From contig CALZFC010000108.1 of NCBI GenBank assembly GCA_945643635.1, positions 587,001 through 651,000 on the forward strand: 64,000 bases of DNA. The letters are read 5' to 3'. This DNA comes from Allodiplogaster sudhausi. Its lineage: Eukaryota > Nematoda > Chromadorea > Rhabditida > Diplogasteridae. Below, piece after piece: positions 23,301 through 34,500 of this stretch (positions within the stretch are counted from its first letter, which is position 1; each line of letters begins with the position of its first letter). A program made the translations under genes and the position numbers. The notes beneath the pieces were generated by a model. That model ran no database searches and was not told where the DNA came from. It saw only the letters and a program-made list of their open reading frames with translations.

Positions 23301-24887
23301 TTAAGTTCCCCTCTTATCATCTAACAGTAGCATTCACTCCGATTCTAGAAGTACTCGTCAATTCTTCGCTCTGCTAAAAGGCATCTGCTAAAGGCCGCGC
23401 TGATCAATGGAATCTTCTACGGTGCTTCTGCCTTCATTGTTTCCATGTTTTTCCTCAGCGGCATGTGGTCAGCGAAGTTTGCTCAAACAGTGTTTTTTTT
23501 AAATTTAATTTATTTAAACATATTTTCTGGCTCTCTTTAATTCATTTGAACATGCTTATGCATATTTTACAAACATATTTTCAGATTTTTTTTGTATTCA
23601 TTTAAACATGTCATTTGAACTCTCTTATCTTTCCCATATTTTTTTTCCTTTCTCTTAATAATATTTTGTTCTTCTGTCTTGCTCTCACTAGCATATAGTG
23701 ATCATGTTACTGACGTCCTATTTGTTATTTGCCACCACGATTCCATTTCAATATGTTTCTCCCTCGGTGTGCAATAAACAATATCTTGGACAAGTTTCGA
23801 GGATACTCTTTATCTTAGGTATGGCATTAGCCTATTCCACTCGGGCGTTATAGAGGATGCCGGAATGGTGATTGTCGTCGTGAATCTGTGGGTTACTTCA
23901 TCAGGTGTCATCGGTCAGAATTACTTTATTTTTCCTTTAATTAAGTTAAGTTAAGTTAATTAAGTTCATGCTCTCTACATGCTTATAGCCTATAGTTATT
24001 CTTTATGAATTGCATTTGCATTTATTTTCAAATTAACAAATTAAAAAATAATCTCCAAAATTTACTTATTAGGGTATTCTTATTAGCTTATTCTAGTATA
24101 ATAAAAACAACAACATTATTAACAGGCTCTTTATCACCTCACATGATGTGCATTCTGAAAGCTCGCGTCTCGTGTGCACTCATCTACAGAACTATCGATC
24201 GAGTAAAAAATAGTACAATTACAACTTCTCTCCCATATTTAACGATGGCGTCCTTATATGACGACATGACATGTTGGAGAGAGAAAATATCCGTAACCCT
24301 TCAGGTTCCGATAACGATGACGACAAGTTCGGGCACACGAAATCCTGCGACAGCTGCGCGCTTTGACATTCGCTTTGAGGTACTTACTACTTACAAATGT
24401 GTGCTTATTTTGATGAAATATGCCGCGCGACCTTTGACGGCGCCATTAAAGAGACTCAGCCTGAAGTGATGCTAATCTTAAGGACGTCCACTTTGGCTAC
24501 GCTGGCCGGAAGGACTCGGCACTCCACGGAGTCAGCTGGCATATCAACGAGGGAGAGACCGTGGCGCTAGTGGGGCCGAGTGGATGTGGAAAGAGCACTA
24601 CGGTTAGAGAAAGAGAGAGAGAGAGAGGGAGAGAGAGAGAGAGGAGGGAGGGAGAGAGAAAGAGAGGAGAGGGAGAGAGAGGGAGAGAGCGAGAGAGGGG
24701 GAGAGAGAGATGAAGAGACAGAGGATGTGGAAAGAGTACATCGGTTATAGAGAGAGTGAGAGAGAGAGAGAGAGAGAGAAAGATAGAGAGAGGGAGAGAG
24801 AGAGAGAGGGAGAGGGAGATGGAGAGACAAAGGATGCGGAAAGAGCACATCGGTTATAGAGAGAGAGAAAAATGAGAGAGAGAGAAA

Positions 24888-24934
<47 letters not shown>

Positions 24935-27900
24935 ACAGAGGATGTGGAAAGATCTCTTCGGTTATAGAGAGAGTGAGAGCGTGAAAGAGAGAGAAAGAGA
25001 GAGAGAAAGGAGAGATAGAAAAATAAAGAGTGAGACAAATAGAAACAGAGAGAAAGAGAGAGTCGATATGGAAAGGGCGCTTCAAATAAAGAAGTGGAGG
25101 GAAGAATAATAAAAATTGAGGTTTATACAAAGTCTTCTGCTAGTTGATCAGAATAAGCCCAAAAACAACTTTAGATGTCTCTGATCACTCGCCTCTACGA
25201 GACGACGTTAGGAATGATCGAGTTGGACGGCGTCGATATTAGAGAATACGACGTCGTAAAACTCCGAATGGTGAGTTGCTGCGAAAAATAGAAAAAAAAA
25301 TCAGAAAAATATTAATTAAATGTTCAAATTGCACACAAGGAAAATAGAGAGCGGAATATTAGAGATATTGAATGGAATAGTCGCCTTTAAAACAAGAAAA
25401 GAGTAGTATGTATTATATTCAAATTTAAGAGAGCCTGTCTGAGATACTCGATCATTAGGGTGCAGGGAACAAAAATATTTTTTTATTTTAATTTCCTTTG
25501 CAGGGCTTATGTAGCATCATGAGAGCTTCCAAAAAAACTTTTTTTCAAAAAATATTTTGAAGGTATGACTACAGTATGCCTTGATTTACCGAAATATTCA
25601 ATTGATCATAAAGTTCGTAAAAGCTAACCAAACTAAATTTTGAGAGTATCGTTAGATTCGTCATCTAAAAGCGCATAAAATTGTCTAAATAAGATTTTCA
25701 TAAAAGTTTCATTATAAGGTCGAAATGAGTACTTATATTATCGGAATGCGCCATTTGAGTGCCAAGCCGTAGAGACTACGCGATGAGACCATATCCATTT
25801 GATAGAGCGTCATTTGTTACCCCTAGAAAACTGCCTCTCATGTGGATCCTCCTACGGGAACTTTACAATGTACGAGGGTGAACACCTCATAGAGTAATAT
25901 CCCGCAGAACAAAAAAAAGGATATAAAATGCGTTTTTCTCGCTCTTTTCAGAAACCAAAGATACCATTGTGTTTATAATTTAGAAATGCATAAAAATGTC
26001 ATACATAATTTGTTAATACGATTACATTCTCAATCACTTTTTCGGCAAAAACTGTATTTCTGGCCTGCTGGAGAGAGGTTAGTGCATGTAGTCAGAAAAT
26101 AAAGAAAGACTACGACTAAATACGTATGTCACGTGAAAGCCCAGTCTTTTCTACGTGTAATATACTATCTTCCTGCCTAATTGTGCTATGGGAAAGTTCA
26201 AATATTTCTCCTTGAAACGCGCACTCTCAGTGCGGCTTGCCCAGAAAATCCCCTTTAACCTAGCTATCCGGCTTCATGCGCGATATTAGGGGCAGTTTTG
26301 TAAATTATCTCATTTCACATGTCCTATTATACAAAAAAACCACGTAGATGATTTTATATTAGCGAATCTTCGCTATTATTTTCGGCAGATATTCTTTTTG
26401 TCTTTTATGCAGGCGAGAGAAAAGTGCAAGTAGTCAGAAAATTATGAAAGACTACACCTAAACGAGCACTCTACGTGAAAGCCCAGTCTTTTCTACGTGT
26501 AATATACTATCTTCCTGCCGAATTGTGCTACGGGAAAGTTTCAATATATCCCCTTGAAGCGCGCACTCATAGTGCGCATCGCAGCTATTAGAAGCGCATG
26601 GGTCAAATGCGCAGCGATCGCTCTGCATCTATTCTCTGCGCTTTTGACCGCCACGCTTTGACAGCAGCGCTTTCTGACCGCTCCGCTTTTGTTATGCCCC
26701 AAAGAATTCTATACTAAAGAAGTATATTCTAGGCAAAAAAGACTGGGCTTTCATAGAGAATGCTCATTTAGGTGTAGTCTTCGATATTTTTCTGACTGCG
26801 GACAGTTGTTCTGTCGCTTGCGCGCAAAGGCAAAAAGAGTTTCTGCCGAAATTATTAGTGAAGATCCAAGAATTTAAAATAGTTACTTCATTTTAATTTG
26901 TGTATCAGGATATGCTGTATAAGATGTTATGTACCACATCAACCAATATCGCGCATGAAGCCGGATAGCTAGGTTAAAGGGGATTTTCTGGGCAAGCCGC
27001 ACTGGGAGTGCGCGCTTCAAAGTGATATATTGAAACTTTCCTGTAGCACAATTCGGAAGTAAGATAGTATATTACACGTATAAAAGACTGGGCTTTCACG
27101 TGGCATACGAATTTAGTCGTAGTCTTTCTTTGTTTTCTGACATGATGCGCTAACCTCTCTCCAGCAGGCCAGAAATACAGTTTTTGCCGAAAAAGTGATT
27201 GAGAATGTAATCGTATTAACAAATTATGTATGACATTTTTATGCATTTCTAAATTATAAACACAATGGTATCTTTGGTTTCTGAAAAGAGCGAGAAAAAC
27301 GCATTTTATAGCCTTTTTTGTTCTGCGGGTTATTACTCTATGAGGTGTTCACCCTCGTACATTGTAAAGTTCCCGTAGGAGGATCCACATGAGAGGCAGT
27401 GTTCTAGGGGTAACAAATGACGCTCTATCAAATGGATATGGTCTCATCGCGTAGTCTCTACGGCTTGGCACTCAAATGGCGCATTCCCATAATATAAGTG
27501 CTCATTTCGACCTTATAATGAAACTTTTATGAAAAACTTGTTTAGGCACTTTTATGCGCCTTTAGATGACGAATCTAACGTTACTTTCAAAATTTAGTTT
27601 GGTTAGCTTTTACGTATTTTATGATCAATTGAATATTTTCGATAAATCGAGGCATATTGTAGTTATACCTTCAAAATATTTTTTGAAAAAAAGTTTTTTT
27701 AGAAGCTCTCATGATGATACATAAGCCCTGCAAAGGAAATTAAAATCAAAAAATATTTTTGTTCCCTGCACCTTCTGCTATGACCATGGTCGAATATCTC
27801 AGACAGGCTCTCTTAAGCTGATCGGCGTCGTCTCGCAAGAGCCGTCGCTCTTCCACGGCTCGATCGCCGACAACATTCGACTCGGCCGAGAGTGGATCAG

Positions 27901-28475
27901 CGAAGAGGACGTGGTCGACAGTGCAAAGACGGCCAATGCACACGATTTCATCATGCAACTCGAGAAGGTATAATCACGGTTATGGTAGCACCGGAAATAA
28001 GTTTATTTGTGACTTTTCTTTTTTGTGAAAAAAGTGAGCTTTTTTTTTGCTATTTAAATATTTTCATCTTATTTTTTAAACGGATAATCTTCTAAAGGCA
28101 TCTATTGTCAAGAGAGAGAGCTGCAACATAGCAGGGAAGGAGTATGTTTATATAACGTTATAGAAGAAATACAATAGTTGAGCATTTAGAAGGAAATTTT
28201 TGATGGAATGCAGTCATGAATAATAAACAAAGTAAAGCTCACTTAAATAAACATAACAATGTAATAATAATACTCAGGGCTACTCGACCCTGCTTTGCGG
28301 CTCTTCCGGAGGCGGCGTCTCCCTTTCGGGCGGGCAGAAGCAGCGGATCGCCATTGCACGAGCCATTGTCGGGCAGCCGAAGATACTGCTGCTGGACGAG
28401 GCGACTTCGGCATTGGATGCACACTCGGAGAGAGTCGTCCAGGTGGGGAGAGAGAGAGAGGAGGGAGAGAGAGAA

Positions 28476-28506
<31 letters not shown>

Positions 28507-31500
28507 TAGAGTGAGAGATGGAGAGGAGAAAAGGAAGAGAGAGGGGGGGGGGGGAAGGTATGGAAGGCAAAGAGTGAGAGGCAAAGCGAGAGAGGGAGAG
28601 AAAGAGGGGAAAGTAGAGAGAGAGAGAGAGAGGAATTGCTGAAGAGAGGAAGGAGAGAGAGGAGAAGAAAGCGTGAGAGGGAAGGGACAGAGAGAGAGAG
28701 AGAGAAAGAAAGAAAGAAAGAGAGAAAGAAAGAAAGAGAAAGGCGGTTAGAGAGAGAGAAGAAAAGGGAGATTGAAAAAAGAGCCGACCGTTTTAGGAGG
28801 CTCTTCTTCGTGCTTCCGCCGGCCGCACCACAGTGATGATCGCCCATCGACTGGCTTCAATTCGCCACGCAACTCGCCTCTATGTCATGCACGAGGGAAG
28901 AGTCGTCGAAAGTGCAAGTCGGTTTTTTTTTTTACATATTTATTTATTTACTTCATTCATGAGACAAGATTAACGGGAAACGATATGTAAAACATTTAAG
29001 AAAAAGTCCACAACCAAAATTGAAGATTGTAATGATTATAGTAATGAAATAAAGAGCTATTTCAAGCGTACGACGAGCTGTGCTCGATCGAGGGTGGCCG
29101 CTTCGCTGGAATGGTTGCGATGCAGACGCTGGCCAAGGAGGAAAAGGTAGAGAGCGAAGAGCACGACGACGAGGACGATGAGACACCACCAGTGTTAGTT
29201 GTTTTGCAGCCTTAGAGTGAATCGAACCCCGACCCTTTGTGCGAGCAAGAGCGCCGCTAACCAATCGTCCACCCCCATACGGTTAGGCCGCTCTCGAGTG
29301 CGGCACGAGTCTCGACGACTCGACGCCAATCTTCGCGCACTTCGCACGGCTCCGGCGATCATGAGCCACTCATCGAAGGAGCAGAGGTCTTTAAATGATA
29401 TGATATTAGCAATACTAACTTAGAGATTACAATTCATCTTGAATTAAACGTAATTTACATACAGCCCTACCATCGTGGCTTGTCCAGGGGTGGCCGGGGC
29501 CTGAAAATATCCCGCCCCGGCCCCGGTCCCCAGGGTCGGCCACGGCCCCCTTGGGTTTCTCAAGGAGTTCATATTATACATAGTTAGATCGAGACGTAAG
29601 AACTTATGTACGTACATATGTATGTATTTCTGTAGGGAAGCGATTCAGCCAAGAAAGAATCCTTCGACTCCATGAAGGGCGGCATCATGACTCTCATGCT
29701 CTACAATAAGAGTCGATTCGCTGCGTTGATCTTCGTCTCGTGAGCGCCGATTAATCATTCGCATCTCACCTAACTCTTTATTCCAATTTTTGGCTCATTA
29801 TATTTCACTATCACTCATTCTCGCAGGTTCAGCTCGATCTTTCTCTTTTTCGCATCTCTCTTTCTCTCTCTCTCTCTCTCCTTCTTTCTCTCGCTCTCTC
29901 TCTCTCCCTCTTTCTCTAATCCTCTTTCTCTCTCCCTCTTTCTCTCGCTCTCTCTCTCTCTCCCTCTTTCTCTCGCTCTCTCTCTCCCTCTTTTTCTCGC
30001 TCTCTCTCTCTCTCCCACTTTCTCTCGCTCTCTCCCTCCCTCTCTTTCCAGGATAATCCGCAGCATCGAATACCCGGCAACCAACGTCTCTGAGGTCCTC
30101 TTCTTCCGTGCCTTCTGGGTCGAGGACTACTTGCCCATCCTTTTACGCGCTGCTGCAATTGAAGTCAGCGCTGCCGTTCTCGCGTGGACGTTCGCTGTTG
30201 CGAAGGTAGACCTCTTCTTTCTCTCTCTTTCTCTCCTCTCTCTATCTCTCTCTTTCTCTCCTCTCTCTATCTCTCTCTCTCTCTCGCTCTCTCTGTCTCT
30301 CTCTGTCTCATTCGTTCTCGTCTCATCACCGCTCAGTTTCAACATCTTGCCATTTTATTATCAATAGACAATCTCTGTTCTAAATATATTTTTAAAAATA
30401 TTTCTTTTGGCAGGAATTGACTGCCACGCATGTTTGCGAGAAAACGCTCGGAGAGCTTCGTGCTAAAGCACTCCGCTCACTTCTGCTCCGTCCCGCAGCC
30501 TACTTTGATATGGCCGGTTCGTTGTGTGCCACTAGACACATTCAATCGTTTTTTGGCACACTTTGGCTAGCTCTTTATTCTACTTTTAGTACTACAATCT
30601 TACGTTCTTCGGAAGAATATTATATCCTTGCAAATTGTCAATGAAGAAAAAAGTATGCAAAATATTTGTGTGTAATCTGGAAGTTCAACAACAACAACAA
30701 AGTTGGAGGAATATAAGAAATGATAAGTACACACAGCGCATATAGTTCAGAACTATTTGCTCGCTGCTTATAGCTCAGTTTGAGATAGCTTTCAGCGACT
30801 TCTCCCGCTGCATCAGCAGTCGCACTCTCACAGCATGCGACCGCCGCCGCAGGGGTCTTCTTCAATTGCCATTAGATTGATCTATGTATACATTTTAGTA
30901 ATATAATTAATTAATCTAACATTAAATATTCATCCGAGTAGTTATAAAACTAATAATCTTTGAGCTACTCGACCAGAGAGCTGTTTCAATCTTCCAAAGC
31001 ATCGGAAATGGCATCTTCTGTATGGTTCGGTTTGTTCAGTCGTACGTCTTTTCTAACATTTATTTGGTGATTAGCCAGAGTATTGCTTTTCATCTTGAAC
31101 TCTATCTATCTCTCTTTTTTAAATTGCCACTTACTGTTTCTTGCTCGCTTTCTCATTTTCTCCCTCTTTCACTTTTCTCACTCTCTCTCTTTCACTTTTC
31201 TCTCTCTCTCTCACTTTTCTCACTCTCTCTCTCTCTCTCTCTCTTTCTCTATCACTCTCTCATTTTTCTCCTGACTCCAGGGTGTGCTCCTCTACTTCTG
31301 CTGGCCGAATGCGCTGACCAGTCTGGCCTGCTCCCTCGTGATGTTCATTGCCATGAACGGCTGTGGTAGTCTGCTCCGCACCGCAAATGAACGCCTCGAG
31401 AAGGTCGACAAGACGGCCGAGGTTTGAGAGGAATATTTTTTATATCTGTTGTATTTTTTTTTGTAAAACCAAACGCACGCCTCGTATTCGCTTGTACTTT

Positions 31501-34500
31501 TCTTTTACTTTTTTTACATCAATATATTCTCAAATAGATTTCCTAACAATGATTCGAACAATGATTTATTAGGAATCTATATGTATGTATGTATGTAGAT
31601 ACAACGGATTAAACATACATTTTAGTGCCTGCGTCAAATACACGACGATCACCGAAAAATATATAATGCAGGTTCGAATTGCCGCGTCTGCCCTGTGATT
31701 CCTCACTCTCATACTCGCATGCTATTTCGCAGGTAGCACATATCCCCTGCGTGAAAATAGCACGCGCGAATGAGAGTGCGAAGGGCAGCGGCAATTTTGA
31801 AATATCACATAATTTTTCACATGATTGTCCTTCTTGGCCCGATAAGCAAACACATTGGCCCGATAAGCGCGAATAAAAAAAAAAGTTTTTGTCCTTCTTT
31901 AAGGTGTAATCATGGATAATTAATTGATTGTTCCTAAACTTCTTTTCCAGCTCGGCCTCGAGATGTTCGAGAATGCCCGCACGATCTTTTATTATTTTTT
32001 ATTCAATTATTAGATTAGTATATTAGTGGATTATTATTAACTTTTCCTAAAAATCGACTTTTTAATTAAAAAATTTTTTTTTAGGTTACTAGATTAGTAT
32101 GTTAGTGGATAATCATCTTAGCGTTTAAAAATACACCTTTTCCAGCTCGGCCTCGAGATGTTCGAGAATGCCCGCACGATCTTTTATTATTTTTTATTCA
32201 ATTATTAGATTAGTATATTAGTGGATTATTATTAACTTTTCCTAAAAATCGACTTTTTAATTAAAAAAAAATTTTTTAGGTTACTAGATTAGTATGTTAG
32301 TGGATAATCATCTTAGCGTTTAAAAATACACCCTTTCCAGCTCGGCCTCGAGATGTTCGAGAATGTCCGCACGATTCAGCTGCTCGCGGTCGCAGACTTC
32401 TTCACGAGCCGCTTCGAGCACATGCAAAAGCTTGCCGATCGACACAGAATTCGAGTAATTGTTCTGGAAATTTTTTTTTTTGATCTGTTGTTCACTTTTT
32501 AATGTAATCTAATCATGGTAACTACTTTGAATTTCGGACCAATTTCCTTTTTGAGTCATGAACGTACGATTAGGCTTCTTATCGTGATGGTTTTTTTTCT
32601 CTCTTTCTCTCAATTTCAGAAGAATATTGCGCTCTCGCTGATTCACGCAACGTCGCGGCCCTTCATATGGGCAATCAAGGTTGGCCAATTCGTAGACATT
32701 GTAGCACTCTACGATGTACCAACATGAACGTCTTGCACCATTTCATGTATTTAATTATTTCATGGTGTGTGTGTGCTTTTAGAGCATCAGAAATGAGTAA
32801 ATATGCAATACTCTAAACTGGTTCAAAATTTTTTTGTGGCAGCATCAAACAAGCGAAATAGTAGCCTCAAACGTTTATATGTATGTATGTATCTGTTTTC
32901 TGATCACAACAAAACATGGGCAATATATTCAGTGCGCCGGAACGATGGTGGGGGTGCGCCTCATCTACTATGGTTACTTCAAGGTGGACGCTGTTTACTT
33001 GTCCGAGGTGAGCTTATTCATAATTACATATTATGTATGTATTGAGTATGTTCATCTAATCGTATAATATTCCTCATCTCATTACAAATATTAAAAAAAA
33101 ATTAACGTTTACTTTTCAATAGATTCAATAGGATTTTAGTAATTTGATTTTTAAAAAAATGTTAAAATTACAGGTGAGCATCGGCTCCGTCGGCTACGCT
33201 GTGATGGGCGTCTCCGAGTCGCTGAGTGACATCATGGAGGCGCGGCGGCCGGCGCAGAAGATGTTCGCGCTCATCAATCCGAGCGACCCGGACATTCACG
33301 CGGGCGCCAAACCGGTGCGTCGCCAATTCACTCATTATTCTATGAATTACCTGTGCGTTGGATAGTTCGTTTCCGGCATATATATCAGAATAGTTATAGT
33401 TTTACTTCACTTTTTTCACAATTAGAGGGTGGCGAGAGCATAAACAAAACGAATGGATGAAAGTGAAAAAAAAATTGAATTTATTCCAGTGAATTTTCTT
33501 TCTTGTTTTATAGAGAATCAAAGGCGCCGTCTCGCTGCGCCGCGTGACCTTCCGCTATCCGACGCGTCCGACGCGGCCGGCCGCGCGCAAGCTCACACTC
33601 GACGTCGCGCCCAAGGAGACCATCGCGCTCGTCGGGCCGTCTGGTAATGTTTTTACTCTAGAATTTTTCTTCATTTATTTTTAGTGAAGTATTCATTTTC
33701 ATGATGCTTTGGTTGCTTGGTATGATGGAAAAAGAAGAAATATTTTAGGAGGCGGCAAGAGTACGATCATTTCGCTGCTTGAACGCTTCTACGATCCACA
33801 GCATGGCGCCATTGTTAGTGCTGTAGCTGGCCTCTTTTGAATTCTTAGATTATAAAAAAATTCTTAATTTGTCCTCATCTCTGTAATATCTCTCTCTAAT
33901 TTGCTTATTGTCAGATTCACTTACAAAACTGTATTTACATACATACATACATATTTCATTTGTCCCATATGAATTCCAATCAGTTAGAATTAATTTTCTT
34001 TTCCTTGAGACTCTTGACGACAGCCTTCTCGGCTCGCTGTCTCTGCATCATCTTCGCTCTTCACTGTCTCTGGTAGGGGTGTTTGTTTACGACTGATTCC
34101 TTCAATTTCGCTACCGGCAATACTTTTTTCTTACTACCTTTTTAGATGATGAATTGTATCACTGTGATGCATAAATTCAACATCAATGTAAATCAATGAA
34201 ATAAATCTGAATATCTCTCCAGGTCGGCCAGGAATGTTAAGAAATGAAAAATGAATATCTCGCCAGGTCGGCCAGGAGCCGGTGCTCTTCCGCGGCAGCA
34301 TCGCGGACAACATTCGCCTCGGAGTGGAGGGCGAAGTGAGCGACGAGCAGATCAGAGAAGCCGCCAAGGCAGCCGCCGCCGCCGGCTTCATCGAGGCACT
34401 CCCAGAGGTTGGCTTTTTAGCACTTCTCACTTTCAGTTAGGACTCCTTTCGTTTCCTCTCTGCTTGTACTTCCCTTTCTGTTTTCTATCTTCCGTAATCC

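Noticed and set aside
25429..27812. Introner (intron-creating transposon)
   Set aside because: The paralogue has an intron at the same position without the element, so the element entered an existing intron.
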